From: Gnetum montanum
Lineage: Eukaryota; Streptophyta; Gnetopsida; Gnetales; Gnetaceae
Assembly: GCA_015680685.1 (NCBI GenBank)
Contig: MNCI01030720.1
Coordinates: forward strand, 63,714 to 127,713
DNA: 64,000 bases
Direction: 5' to 3'
Shown here piece by piece: positions 23,841 through 36,433 of the stretch; within the stretch, counting starts at the first letter, position 1; every line of letters begins with the position of its first letter. The notes below the pieces were generated by a model. It made no database searches, was not told where the DNA came from, and worked only from the letters and a program-made list of their open reading frames with translations. The translations under genes and the position numbers were made by a program.

Positions 23841-24480
23841 AGGATCATCCAAGGAATAACCCACCAACTTGAAACTACCAAAGATGTTCGATCATTCCTT
23901 GGACATATTGGCTGCTATTGGTGATTCATTAAGAATTTCTCTAAGATCACAAAGCCATTGGTGAAGTTAACAAAGAAAGATGCTCCATTTGTCTAGACCA
24001 TAGAATGTGAAAAAGCATTCCAACAACTGAAAGAGAAACTTGTAGAAACTCCAATCCTATAAGTACCTAACTAGTCCAAACCATTTCATGTCATGACGAA
24101 TGCATCAAGTTATGCCTTGGGAGCCATGCTTACATGGATGGATGATAAGAAACATCCATACTATATCCATTATGCTAACCAAAGCATTATGGGTGCACAA
24201 CTAAACTACACCATCATAGAAAAGGAATTGATGGCAATGGTGGTTGCTCTAGAGAAGTTTAGACATTATGTTCTTGGATACAAGGTGTTTGTGCACATGG
24301 ATGATAGTGCCATCCACTTTCTGATGAATAAGCAAATGGTAAGCCCTCGTGTCATACAGTGGCTAGTGATCTTGTAGGAATTCGATCTTACGATGGTAGA
24401 TTGAAAGGGCACTGATAATGTGGTCACTGATCACTTGTCTTGGTTGCGATGGGATAACAAAGAGGAAGAAAATCCACTAT
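23841..24480 (+). pseudogene. M RNase H
   Basis: After the RT thumb (LGHIGCYW, stop, FIKNFSKITKPL at about 23900-23960) the RNase H reads MTNASSYALGAML (24093), LNYTIIEKELMAMVVALEKF and VLGYKVFVHMDDSAI. The start MTNAS replaces the usual DASD/DAS and so lacks the first acidic residue. The closing DHLSWL at 24425-24445 resembles DxLSRL. Stops stand at Trp or Gln positions: TAG 23994-23996, TAA 24060-24062, TAG 24072-24074. A single RNase H is present, as expected for Athila-like elements. Confidence 0.82.
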
Positions 24481-25872
24481 TTAATATGTTTCTTGATAAA
24501 CTCCTCTTTGCTAGGGTTATAACTAAACAATTGCCCAATGACACTAAATGGTATGATGGCATTCTCACCTATCTTCTCACTCAAGAGATGCCACAAGGGT
24601 TGCACCATTGGAAGAAATAGTAGTTTCTTCACCAAGTAAAACACTTCATGGAGATCAATAGACACCTCTACAAGGTGTGCATTCCCTAATGCTTATCAAC
24701 TATGCATTTTCCAAAGTGCTCATGAAGGTCCTTGTGAAGAACACTATGTTGGAAGATGCATAGCCATTAAAATCCTAATGACCTGGTACTATTGGCCAAT
24801 AATCTTTAGGGATGCTCACCATTATGTTCGCTCTTGTGAATAATGCCAACGACATGGTAGAATGACAGCTCAAGTGGAGGTATCTCAATAATGGATTCAA
24901 CCACTAGAATCCTTTGACATCTAGGGCATTAACTTTATGGGTCTCATCACCCCCATGTCAAATGGAAAGGTGTACATCATAGTCACTGTTGACTATGATA
25001 TGAAATGGGTAGAAGTAGCAGTTGTCATCAACTATACATCTTCTACTGCTACTCAGCTTGTACAAAAAAATTTTATAAATAGGTTTGGTATGCCACATGC
25101 ATTAATTTTTTATCATGGAACTCACTTTATAGGCACTACTTTTTGGAAGCTCATGCAACACTTGGGGGTTGAACATAAACTCACAACACCCTACCACCCC
25201 CAAGCCAATGATCAAGTTGAGGTTACAAATAGGGAAATCACAAGGATTCTAAAAAGAACTATTAGCAAATATAGGAAAAATTGGAGCACAAAACTCAATG
25301 ATGCCTTTTGGACCTACTACTCAACATGGAAACTTCCTATAGGTTATTCTCCCTATGAGCTTGTGTATAGAAAATTACTAATACTTCCTATTCAATCTGA
25401 GCTCCATACACTTTCAACAACTTGTGACCTCAACCTTGACTTGAGTCTAGCACAAAAAGAAAGACTAATAAATCTCAACTTACTAGATGAAAATTGATTG
25501 GTGGTCCTATCATCTAATGAGTTGCACATGAACTACAACAAAAAGTGCCTTGATCTTAAAATTAGAAAAGTGAAATTTCAATTGGGAGACGTTCTTTACT
25601 AGAATCCCATACACGTACCTTAACAAACTAAGTTCCAAACATTGTGGGAAGGACCTTACATCATTTATGAAACTTTTTCTTCTAGGGCCATGATGATCTA
25701 CAAACCTAAGAGCCAAAACAAGAAACAACTGGTCAACATCCAACAAATTAAACTTTTCTACAAGCATAAGCTAGCTAATACAACAAACACCTTATTGGAT
25801 CAAAAACCATGCTCCATTTTTCAGATCTCCTCCTTTCAACTTAGTCATTGGGAAGATAACCAGCCATACTAA
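24481..25872 (+). pseudogene. M integrase
   Basis: The zinc-binding part begins AHEGPCEEHYVG (about 24718) and ends SCE, stop, CQRHGRM (24850), the H-H-C-C layout. The core follows: INFMGL, VTVDYDMKWVEV (first Asp, 24985), FYHGTHF (25115), where S-D-x-G is expected and the second Asp has become Tyr, and QVEVTNREI with the catalytic Glu (25225). The open 186-codon frame 24937-25494 is the longest pol remnant here. The tail runs to 25872 (LWEGPYIIYETFSS at 25640). The usual position after RH holds. Confidence 0.88.
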
Positions 25873-27202
25873 CCATATAAGTGACTCCTCAATTTTTCAT
25901 CTTTTTGTTTTATGCATTCTTTGTTTTACAACTTTTTGTTTTACACATCTTTATTTTACATATTCTTGTTTTCATGTTATTAATCTTTTGTAATTTTTAT
26001 TTTACACCATCATGAGTACATTTTCTATTTCTTAAATATTTTACACTTTCTTTTATATTTTATTTTATTTTGGTGTGATTTTCTAACATTTTGTTAATAA
26101 GTATCAAGTACAGTGGTAATGCATTACTTGATGATGGTATGTACTATTTTGTTATTTGATTTTTGGTGTCTATATTTTGGCTTTGAATTTCATTATGGAT
26201 GATTAGGACATGGTTTCTTTTTTATGCAATAGGTAGTGAGTCCACAACATCCACCCATTTACAAACTCTATGGTTTTCCTTATTTTGAAAATGTGCAGTT
26301 CCTTTTTCATTAATAAAATTTTAACAAATTTGTGACTTGTATTTTTTGGAATTGGAAAGGATTCAAAGGTTTGAATAGGGTGTGACTTCAAGGGGATTTA
26401 GTATTCTTTATTCCTTTCTGTTTTCCTGAGTGCATGTATGTTTTCATAGATTTCTTACCATTCCATGTCAACTAATAAAAGGAAGTTGAATAATTCTTTG
26501 CATGTTGTGGTTCTCATAAAAAAATAATGGGAATTCAAAGCACACCTCTTAGATAAAATAAATGCATGTGCCTTTGCATGGTGTGGTTCCCATTTCAAAA
26601 ACAAAACCGATAGGAATTCAAAGCACATCCCTTAGACAAAATAAATGCATGTGTCTTTGGATGGTGTGGTTCCCATTTCAAAAAAAATGATGAGAATTCA
26701 AAGCACACCCCTTAGAAAAAATGAACAAGTTACAAGCATTGGTTATGGGACTAGAAAGACATGTTACCCATGCCTAAAGGTCCTCTCTAACTAAGGCCCT
26801 TCCTCACTTCCTACCTCTCTTTTCTTCTCTAATAAGGAATGGTGGTTGTTCTGTGGGAGCACTCTTATGTATTAGGGGGATGTACTGGCCTTAGAATGAT
26901 GATGCAAAGTCATTGAATGAGGTTGGTTTTGGTCTAGACTAATGATGAATCTTATCAAGTCATTTAACCACAAAATCCATAAGGGACTTCATGTGATCTT
27001 AATCAAGAACTTCATTCCACTCTCTCTCATTAATCTATGCTTTTCATGTCTCACCTCATTGTTGGTTTCATGATCTTCTTCAATGTCCTAGTTTAATATG
27101 TTAGAATTATTAGGTAGTTTCTTCCAGGTTTTTGTACTTAACCTTCTATAACCATTAATCATCCATAGGGCCCACAGACTCTTTGGTTTGAAGTTATGCA
27201 AG
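25873..27202 (+). other. M 3' spacer, left part
   Basis: Non-coding sequence between M integrase and the insertion point of N2. It contains T-rich runs with recurring TTTTAC/TTTTGT words (25900-26060) and a threefold tandem repeat (listed separately). No gene is supported. The last five bases before N2 (GGCAT, 27203-27207) are the N2 target duplication. M resumes at 52394. Confidence 0.7.
26496..26727 (+). repeat. Three tandem copies of an about 76-83 bp unit in M
   Basis: Units start at 26496, 26572 and 26655, each with CTTTG(C/G)ATGNTGTGGTT, then GGAATTCAAAGCACA, then CTTAGANAAAAT. They lie downstream of integrase, where gypsy elements often hold tandem repeats. Confidence 0.85.
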
Positions 27203-27207
27203 GGCAT

Positions 27208-28921
27208 TATAGCAACCAAAAATGTCAACAGCTAGAATCACTAAGAGGTCAATAGATGCATAGCCTTAACCTTGCCTCTACTCAAGGGTCGTGCTAGAAA
27301 TAGAGGTGGAGCACCCTAATCAGTCTTATCAATTGAATAGGGACTTTGTCAGTTGCAACTAGGGCAGTGGGTGCAACTGGGGGTGGCATGGTTAGCCAAA
27401 AATGTGAGCACTGACAGTGTTCTTAGTAGTACCGAGGCCAACTAGGCCTGGGCATAGTAGGGTCTTACAACACAAGAATGATGGTGCAAGTTTACAAAAA
27501 GTGTGTAAAATAATAGTGCTAAATGCAATGATGAATGTCAAGGAAAATGCACAAAATGCAACAGAGTTTAAGAGAAAGAGAGGATGATACTAGCCCAAAT
27601 GAGGAGCGTAGAAATGACAAATGAGCTCTGCAAAGGTACATGGTATATAGACAAGTGCAGTAGTAGCATAGCCAAAGTCTTTGAGGTGTCCCGAGGTGAA
27701 GAATAACATCCACTATAAGATCCATGCTTGTTGGGTTGGCTACCGTGATGTCCTATACGCTTGTGATGTGTTGTAGTGTTAAGTGGGATGAAAAGATGTT
27801 GCCAAGGTGCTGATACACTCCAGTGTATGGGGTGCTCAAGGTGCCTCAGGTGCCAAGTGGTGCTTTGAGATGCAAACTACTACTTGGATTTGCCAGCCAA
27901 ATGTTTCAAATGCCCACTTCTAGAATGAATTTCCAACCCCTAGAGTGTGGAATGTGAGGGTATGTATAGGATTAAGGTAGCATAAAGTGCAGATTGAGTG
28001 TCATGTGGCAAAGGGGTAGATGTGGCTACACTAACCTTTGCTATGCTCCTAGTGGGACAACTAGTGCTATGCTTTAGTATGCTCCACTAGACCTTGAGAG
28101 ACTGCCAAACTAGCTACACTGCTAAGAATGCATGTACTAAGACTGCAATGTACTTGAAAATAGTGCAAAATAGTGCAATTTGGAGGCTATGCTCTAGGAG
28201 TATGTTCTCCCCTTTTTCGAGTGGGATCGAGCATAGGTACAATTTTGGGACATAAAGGGGGGTACAAAAAGAGTGCAAGTTGCTAATCTTTCTTGCCAAA
28301 GGAGTGCTAGAGCTGGAATGAAGGCCTATGCTATGCTCTAGTAGTTTTTGAAGGTAGTTTCTTATTGCTATACTAGTTACACTCTGGAGCGTAGCACAGT
28401 GATTAGGAAATTCTTGCAAAAACTAAAGTCCAGCGCTGCTATGCTTACTATGCTAGAGAGCATAGCAAGATGGGACAAAGCATAGCACAGATACTTAGAA
28501 AAATCTATCAAAAATTGCAGTCCTTATTCTTACTACACCATCTATACTCAAGAGTGTAGTAGAAAGGGTAGCTTCAAGAGTTAGATCTACCAAATGCTTC
28601 TTCCATGCTAAGCTAGCTTAGAAACTTCTAGCTTGACACTAGTGTAGATTAACCATCAGAGTGCTGCTACAATTGCTATGTTGGGGAGCATAGCAAGAGG
28701 GATGTAAGCATAACTAGGCACTTAGAAAACTTTTTGTAGCTACTATTTGACACTTAGAGAATTTTGCAAATCTAGTTGTATTGTATGCTATGCTAGCTAC
28801 ACTTGAGAGTGTAGTCCCAATAGTGGGATCATGGGCCAAACACTTGGAAAAATTTGTCTTGAGTTGACACTTACACAAATTTTTTGTTGTAGTGTTGTTT
28901 CCCAAATTTGGTGGTGTTTCA
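27208..28921 (-). repeat. N2 3' LTR (1714 bp)
   Basis: In minus orientation it starts TGAAACACCACCAAA at 28921 and ends near 27208, next to the GGCAT duplication. Its end region (27208-27350) is similar to the N1 LTR end (AAAAATGTC, ATAGGGACTT), which shows the two elements are related. Between about 28030 and 28800 it is crowded with GCTATGCT and its reverse complement AGCATAGC. Confidence 0.82.
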
Positions 28922-28937
28922 CTGGCCCCTCTTTGTC
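28922..28937 (-). other. N2 polypurine tract
   Basis: On the minus strand GACAAAGAGGGGCCAG directly precedes the LTR start TGAAACACC. The matching tract in N1 is at 34500-34516. Confidence 0.75.
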
Positions 28938-30539
28938 TATGTTTGGAGGAGTGGCACGAAAGACATCGACAAAGAACTTGAACCACCACAGCAAACATGA
29001 CACCAACATTACTCGTCAGTACCCAATTGGATGGTATTTCACTAGGCTCATGAGTGCTAAGGAAAATGGTATGGTATAGGTAATGGATGTAGGGAATTGG
29101 CTTGGAGATAGAAAGGGAGGAATGAGATGCAAACAGTGTATCATGCTGCAAGATGCAGAGTTAGCATGACTGACTATGATAATAACACCAAGGTGGCTTA
29201 TTGCCAAATGATGACCTCTCATTGAAGTGCTTGTAAGAGAGCCTTCACCCATAGCACTGGACTGGCTTATCCCTAACATGTTGACCTCTCATCAGAGTTC
29301 TTATGAGAAGGCCATTGTGAATTTAGGGTTGGACTAGTTGCAAAATTACAACTTTGCTAGATTTTTCTTGGGAATATGTTTTGCCCCACTTTTTTTTTTG
29401 AGAAATGCTAGCTGCAAGATGCATATCATCAAGTGGACTATGTGCAACTCAATGAGCTTTTCTTAGAGGCAATCGCATTGTGCCTATAGGATACGTGTTT
29501 CCTCCCTGAGATGAGTTACATTACATCCACTTAGGCTTTAACCAACCCACAAAAGCTCCTTGTGGGATGAGTTGCATTTCATCCATCATGGGTTCTACGA
29601 TCAACTAAAAGAAAGGTTCCATACACATCAGAGAAGGTTGCAAGAAAAGCTTGGAAGTGTAAGGTAAAGGGACAAATACAAGTGAGTTATAGCAAGGTAA
29701 TAGGGATGTGGATTCTCAATCAGCTTGGTGAGTCCAACCAAGCATGTCAAAGCAATGTGGTACCTTACTACTATGATGAAGCATACCTTTGAATGACATT
29801 CTTCAAGCTTCATCCTATAAATACAATGTAGAGGAAACAAGAAAACAACCACATAACGTTAGAGATAAAAGAAAACTACTAGTTACGAGGGCACTACAAG
29901 TTCCATGAGTGTTGGACCAGTTGTAAGAGCTTATAATGCCAAAGCAGGAAGGCCAGTGTAGATGTTGAAGCCAAAAGGCTACAAAAGCTCCAGCAACCAC
30001 ACCAAAAGTGAGCACCTAAGGAAGGCCAACAAGATGGCCAAAGGTGATGATGATGTAGGTGCTTAAGACTCCATGCCAAGGATAGGAGCTTAGAAATTCA
30101 ATAGGGGCATGAGAAGCCATGGTGCTAGATGCACTTCCAAGCCTAGGCAATGGTGAGGGCTAGAGGATGGTAGTGTTGTGGCTAGGCCATAGTACTACTA
30201 GGACTCTAGTAGGTGGTACTCACAATGAGAGCCCCAACCATTGTTGAAACATCCAAGGTCGACGATGTTGTTGGCATAGCCTAGGGATGGTATCACTGGC
30301 AAGGCTGGTAGTAGCTCCAGAGGGTCAACAAGATGCCCAATGGCATTTCTGGAGGATTAGAAAAATGCTAAGTGCAATGACATTGTAAATGTTCTAGAGG
30401 CATTTTCATGACAATGTGAACTCCATTCTGGAACTACAACACCCTACCCCACCCAACCTATTGGGATGTGAGTAATTGATGGAGGATTGGAAGTATTCAC
30501 ACTTGCTTGTCCACAAAATTATGTATGTTGAACTATGTG
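28938..30539 (-). other. N2 3' spacer
   Basis: Non-coding spacer between the repeat block and the PPT of N2. It shares words with the same part of N1 (for example the TACATCCAC and ATGGGTTCTA stretches at 29520-29600 versus 35010-35085). The short frames in it cross LTR or repeat borders and are not convincing. Confidence 0.6.
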
Positions 30540-30975
30540 TGCTAAACTACAAACCCAATTTAAGGTCCTAGTAGAACACATGTTATGCTAGCTTAAGGTC
30601 TTAGCAAACCACAAACCTAGTTTAAGGTCCTGGCAGACCATGATGTGCTAGTTTATAGTCCTACTAGACTATTGTGTGCTAGCTTAACATTGTAGTAGAT
30701 GGTGGATGTTGTGCCAATTTAACATCATGACACAAGAATGATCAATGCCAATTTAAAATCATAGTGAACTATGCTATGGATGCCAATTTAGTGTCATAGC
30801 CTAAGGACAAGCTATGCCAATTTAACATGATAGCAAACTTGTTGTGCCAGTTTCACATCATAGCAGACATTTTATGCCATTTTATATTCATAGCGAACTA
30901 TGTTGTGCTAATTTAGAGTCATAGCAAACTATGCTATGCTAGTTTATAGTCATAGTAGACTATTCTTACCTTGCT
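30540..30975 (-). repeat. N2 tandem repeat block, 3' side
   Basis: About a dozen degenerate units of roughly 35-45 bp share the core GCYARTTTAANRTCNTAGCAGACYATG (plus strand). They sit between integrase and the LTR, as tandem repeats do in Tat-group elements. The same core recurs in N1 (35640-35915) and near 47740-48115. Confidence 0.85.
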
Positions 30976-30999
30976 TTGCCATTGATGTAGCGTTACATG

Positions 31000-32330
31000 T
31001 CAGGTGTAGTATGGCTTCAGGTATGAATGATTGGTCGAATTGGCAAACTCATTACTGTCTAGATCAGCAAGCTTGAATGCTCCATTGTTATAGGCCTTGG
31101 TGACCAAGAAAAGCCCTTCCCAATTGGCTGAGAATTTGTCCACGAGTTCACAAATGGCCTTGAGGACTAGGTCCCCTTCCTTCATCTAGCACTAGTGTTG
31201 ATTATGATAGTGCTTTTGTTGTTTCTTCTCTTGGCACTATTTGATGCGATCAAGCATCCACATGCTCTCCTCTATAGAGTCAAGGTCAATGGCTCTCAAC
31301 TCATCATCTTGAGCCTCATTGATGAAGCTTGAGAGGATCACATGAAGTGATGGGACCTACAATTCAATAGGAAAAATCACTTCAGACCCATATACAAGGC
31401 TATATGGCATCTTACCTATTGTTGTTCTGCATGTTGTGTGGTAGGCCCATAGTGCGTAGACTAGTTGCTTGTGCCATCATCATTTGCTACTGCTAAGCAG
31501 CTTCTTCAAAAGGTTGACAATGACCTTGTTTGTGTCCTCCACCTATCCATTTTCCTACAAGTAGTATGGTGATGAAAAGGAATGCTTGATGCCAAGGTAT
31601 TCGTAGAAGGCTTTGGTTTCTGCACTAGTAAACTATGGCCCGTTGTCCATGACTAGGGTCATGGGTAGACCACATTAGGTCACTATATTATCAATGATGA
31701 ATTTACAAACCTATTGTGATGTGGTCCACCTAAGGGGAATGGCTTCAACCCACTTAGTAAAATATTTGGTTACAATTATGATAAAGCTATGTTTTGTAAA
31801 GGACCTAGGTGTGATGAGCCTTATGATATCCAACCCCCAACATTGGAATGGCCATGTGATCTACATGGTGTGTAGTTTAGTAGGTGGCACATGCATTAGG
31901 TTATTGTGTCATTGACACACGTCACACGTCTTAACCTTGGAAGTGTAATCGTGCTCCATGTAAGGCTAATAGTAGCCTAAGTGTCTAATTTTCAATGCCT
32001 TGGATGCTATGTGGCCTCCACATAGTCCCTTGTGGACTTGATCAATAATCGTTTGTGCTTCACTATCACCAATGCAAGTTAATAGTATGTCATCGTAGGA
32101 TATACAACATAGTATGCTATCATTTATGAGGATGTATTGCCACAACCATTTTCACACTACATCTTTTTGGGTAGTGGTCAAATGTTATGGAAGCTCATCC
32201 TATTGAAGGTATGACTTGATGTCATCATACCACTCTCATGCATGTGCTATGCTTGTTGTGGGTATGGATGAAATGTTAGTTACATGTGTGATAGGTTCAA
32301 TGCAATCCATTACTAAGGTTGGCAAGGCAT
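31000..32330 (-). pseudogene. N2 integrase
   Basis: Reading the minus strand: a zinc-binding part ending SKVKTCDVCQ (about 31940-31905), then FIIIVTKYFTKWVEAIPLR (31800-31745), where the usual D of 'ATDYFTKWVEA' is Lys, so the first catalytic Asp is lost. Then LVMDNGP, stop, FTS (31660-31620) and ENG, stop, VEDTNKVI (about 31555) with Asp and Glu preserved. The tail EGDLVLKAICELVDKF and SYLKPYYT lies at 31185-31000. Two of the stops are TAG where 'PQGNGQ' has Gln. Confidence 0.82.
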
Positions 32331-32760
32331 GAAACATGTTGGGTGCAATGCTTAAGGCTAATGTAGCTAATGCGTCGACAATGGCATTCTCATTGCTAGA
32401 GATGTGTTGGCTATCTACAGTTTCAAATCATCAAACCAAGTGATTTGTCAAGTCACAATAAGGTTGTAAATGTTGTGCTTTACAAGCATAAACCTCTGTA
32501 ACTTAGTTGATGACTAGCTACGAATCACCTCATATCGCTAAGTTTTGGATTCCTAGGTCACAGGCATAGACCTCTAAGGAGACCTTCGTACTCTAGCACA
32601 TTGTTAGTGCAAGGAAATGTAAAATGATAAACTAAGGGTCAAATCTCCCTAGAGAGAAATGTGATTACGATAGCGACACTACCCCCTTGAGAGGTTAAAG
32701 TGCCATTGAAGTGTATACTTGCCTCAAAGTTAGTAGGTACTTAGCTTATACTGTTGATAT
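32331..32760 (-). pseudogene. N2 second RNase H
   Basis: Minus-strand words in order: VSLEVYACDLGIQNLAI, a stop, GDS, a stop, LVINYVTEVYACKAQHL, then NENAIVDALATLALS at about 32395-32350. These match the extra RNase H found after the retroviral one in Tat-group elements ('LELALDLGIKSLEVFGDSQLVINQV ... NxEADALAKLAS'). The stop after GDS stands at the Gln. The first acidic residue is not clear. Confidence 0.7.
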
Positions 32761-33644
32761 GCTCATCTAGAAATTCTGGATCTATAGTTGTTTGATCATT
32801 TATTGGTGAAGCCATGAATTGTGTGGTTATTTCTTGACCTTTAATTGATGCTTACACTATATAATGCAAGTCAAAATCTATGGTTATTGCTTTCCATCTT
32901 GCAATTTGACTACTCTTGTCGATGTTCATTGTGATTGCCCAAAGTACATTGCTTTTATAGATGATGTTTACCTAGCTGTGGAAGAGATAATTCCTCCACT
33001 TCTTAAGTGCAAAGACTAAGGCAAGGTAGTTCCTTTTTACATCATTGTATTTTGCTTCATGGGGTACTAATGCATGGCTTAGGTAGTATACAAGGACCTC
33101 TGAACCATCATCTCACTTTTGACAGAGTAGAGAAGCAATGGATGTGTCAAAAGTTGCAAGATAGATGTAAAAAGGTTTATCTCCTTGTAGAGGGTAGACT
33201 GTTGCAAGCTAAGCTAGATCCTATTTAAGGTTGTTGAATGCCTCTTGGAATTAAGCTTTCCACTCAAAGTGGACTCCCTTTTTTAGAAAATGTTGCATTA
33301 GCTATAGCTTATCAATCAACCGTGTAATAAACCAACGTATGAATTGCAATCTACCTTATAACCTACATAGCTCCTTAAGGTTAGTTGGAAGTGCTAAGTT
33401 GATGATGGCCATAACCTTATCGAGGCCTATGTGTATGCCTATTTCTAATACGACAAAACCTAGCATGCGATCCATATTAACACCAAAGACACACTTCCTA
33501 GGATTCAGCCTAAGGTCATGTCTAAGACAACATTTGAGTGCACAATCTAAGCCATTTGCATGATCATTTGTCATTTTGGACTTAACTAATATATCATCAA
33601 TGTAGTCATTGAGCAAGTCTAACAAGTAGTCACTAAAGATGTAC
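32761..33644 (-). pseudogene. N2 reverse transcriptase (C-terminal part) and first RNase H
   Basis: The open minus-strand frame 33649-33356 starts next to the N1 insertion and reads YIFSDYLLDLLNDYIDDILV (33640-33590), the RT catalytic loop with both Asp residues, then SKMTNDH and LNPRKCVFGV. It continues the RT that stops at 40827 on the other side of N1. RNase H sequence follows in broken frames down to about 32850. Confidence 0.85.
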
Positions 33645-33649
33645 GCCAT

Positions 33650-34499
33650 TGTAACGACAAAAAATGTCGATGGCTAAAAACACCAAGAGGTCTTCGGGTG
33701 CACAGCCTAACCTTGAATCTACATAAGGGCCACGTTGGAGAAAACAAATTCAGGGTGCCCTAAATAGTCTAGTCGATCAGATAGGGACTTAATCAATGTA
33801 CAATAACCCTTTTGTAAACAATGATTTTAAATGGGATACTTGGTAGTAAAATAAAAAGAAAGTGTAATATGCACAATAGTAGAAGTATGCTAAAGCACGT
33901 AATAGGACAGTGGATACGATTAGACGCTTAACAATGCCAAATAAATGTTGTAATTAGCCAAAAAGAGAATTTGAATAGAATGATGCACCACCCCAAAAAA
34001 GGGTACAGGTATACAAAGTGTACAATAGGCATAGTAGGAGCGAAGTCATAGCCTCGGTGGTGTCGAGCTGTGAAATCTGGTACTCACTGTGATAAAATAT
34101 GCCTTCTAGGTCAGTGGTCACAGTATACCATGTGATGTTTTTATGCCTCTCTATTGGTGTGGTGTGCTCTAGGTCTCATTCTCCATGGAGCTAGGTGCCA
34201 AGATGCCAAAATGCCTTATTGGTGAAGAAAAAATGGAAGCCTTTGTCCTCTCTCCCCTCTTTTAAAAAATAGGGGTTGTAGAGGTATTTATAAGGCTAAG
34301 GTGCGCCCAAAGTGTGGATCAGGTGCCACGTGGCAGTGCGGTAGGTAAAAACATGTAGCAACACGTACTAGCGTAAAATAGCATAGCATAACAAGGTGCT
34401 ACGCTATGTAGTGTAGCAGCACGTTGAAAGTGCCATCATTCTGACACTTAACCATATTTGTAGTTGCGATGCCAAGACCCGAAATTTTGTGGTGTTTCA
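33650..34499 (-). repeat. N1 3' LTR (850 bp)
   Basis: In minus orientation it starts TGAAACACCACAAAA and ends TTTTTTGTCGTTACA. It is closely matched by 39944-40821. In the first 60 plus-strand positions the differences I can see are all transitions. A minus-strand TATA box (CCTTATAAATACCTC) lies at 34295-34281. Confidence 0.92.
34281..34295 (-). promoter_or_regulatory. Putative TATA box in N1 LTR
   Basis: On the minus strand CCTTATAAATACCTC is preserved in the other LTR near 40580-40595. Confidence 0.5.
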
Positions 34500-34516
34500 A
34501 TGGCCCCTCTTTGTTG
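34500..34516 (-). other. N1 polypurine tract
   Basis: Minus-strand CAACAAAGAGGGGCCAT directly precedes the LTR start; compare the N2 tract at 28922-28937. Confidence 0.75.
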
Positions 34517-36433
34517 ATGTCTGGAGGAGTGGCCCAAGAGACATCAACAAAGAATTACAAAGCACCACAACAGGCATGTCACCAATGTCATTTGTCAGCA
34601 CAAGATTGGATGTCATTTTACCATGCTCAAGAGTGTTATGGAAATAAGGTTATGCTAGGGGACAAGGTATAGGCAATGCTAGGGAGATGAAATTTGAATG
34701 GTGGAAACAAAATGCAAATAGTGGATCATGATGTAAGATGCAAATCCAGCATGGTTGACAATGACCATGGCATGATGTGGTTTGCCCCTAAAATTTTGAC
34801 CTCTTATTGGAGTGTTTATGAGGCCGTCAAAGTCCATCCAAGGATGTGCCAATTATGAAGCTGTGGCATTGTCAATTTGCTTGCGGACGTGCTTTGCCCC
34901 CTTCTTTTTTTTTTGGGCGAACCTTCTTTGGGTTCTGCTTACTACTGAATGTTAGCTGCAAGTTGGCCATTGAGAAGATGGGCTTTGGTTCCTAGGGATG
35001 ATTCATGTTACATCCACCTAGGCTTTGACTATGCAACAAAGGCGTCCCATAGGATGAATTATGTTACATCAACCATGGGTTCTATAGTTGATGTGAAGGG
35101 AATGCCATGTGTGTCATAGTGCATATGCATCCCCCCCGTGTGAAATCATGAGTATGAGGAGGATGAGAGGATATTGGGATGAAGAAATTAATGTGCATAG
35201 GCTATAACAGGGATGAGGGGGATGTGCACTCTTGAGTGGTTCAACTAGTCTAGTCATGCATATCAAAGTGATGTGATAACTTGCTGCTGTGATGAGATGC
35301 ACCTTTGCATGACCACCTTCAAAGCTTCATCCTGCAAACAAAACTTAGAGAGGACAAGAAAACCACAAAACATGAAATGCAAGTACAAATGCCAGATGTG
35401 AAGCTACTGCAGGTGCAAAACTGTGAATACACCATGAGTTTAAAACTGTGAAGATGCTGAAAATGTGTAAAATGCTATGCCAGTTACAAGTGCTTAAAAA
35501 TCCAATGAAAGTGCCAGGGCGATGATGCTATAAGTGTTCTGAATTCCATACTAATGGCAAGTGCTCCAAACGAATCACTAGAATGGTGGGAGACGATGAT
35601 GCTGTGAGTACTCCCAAGGCAAAGGTAAGTGTTTGGATCAGATCAGCTACATGCTAGTTTAAAGTCCTCGCAGACTGTGAACCCAGTTTAAGGTCCTAGC
35701 AGACCATGATGTGCTAGTTTATAGTCCTATAAGACTATTGGATGCTAGTTTAATGTCGTAGTGAACAGTGGATGTTGTGTCAATTTAACGTCATGACCCA
35801 AGGACAAGCTGTTGTGCCAGTTTAATGTCATGACCCAAGGACGAGCTGTGCCAGTTTGTAGTCATAGTAGACTGTTTGTGCCAATTTATAGTCGTAGCAG
35901 ACTAGTGCTTACCTTGCTTGTGTAAGGTGTGATGTTGCATGCATAGTCATGTTGTGTGCCTGCAAGATCCTGCAAAAATCAACTAGAAAGAAAACAACAT
36001 CAAGCAACACCTATTGTAAATGGAGTTAAAATGTATGAATGAAAGTAAAGCAATGCAAAAAAGTGATAGTTTTAGGCCGTTCCAGGCCGTAGACTAGTTT
36101 AAGGCCTTTTCCAACCATGTGTTTTTGTAGTTTCATGTTTTATAGTTTTTTTTTTATGTTTGATGTTTTTCAAATGCAATGTGTAAACTAAGTTGACGAA
36201 TGTGTAAACAAAGCAAAATGCGTAATCTAAGTGAGCGGGCAAAATGTAAATGCATAGTCTAGTGCAATGTAAACAAAAGTTTAAAATGCATGGCAAGTGG
36301 AGGCAAAGGGTAGGTAGGCACCCACATTTTTGGCCAAGGGAAAGTCTTGGTCATGTAGTTGCTTTCTAACCGGGCATGGATTAGGGAGTGTGCAATGGTT
36401 AGGATCCTCTGGGAAGCTATTGGCTTCAACCAC
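34517..36433 (-). other. N1 spacer with tandem repeat block
   Basis: No pol gene is present where RT, RNase H and integrase should be. About seven degenerate GCYAGTTTAANGTC units sit at 35640-35915, and shorter ones at 36065-36110 (TAGTTTAAGGCC). The remainder is non-coding and resembles the 3' spacer of N2. Confidence 0.75.

Noticed and set aside
28714-29151. A 145-codon open frame on the minus strand
   Set aside because: It crosses the N2 3' LTR border (28921) and the polypurine tract; composition is not protein-like and it matches no retroelement domain.
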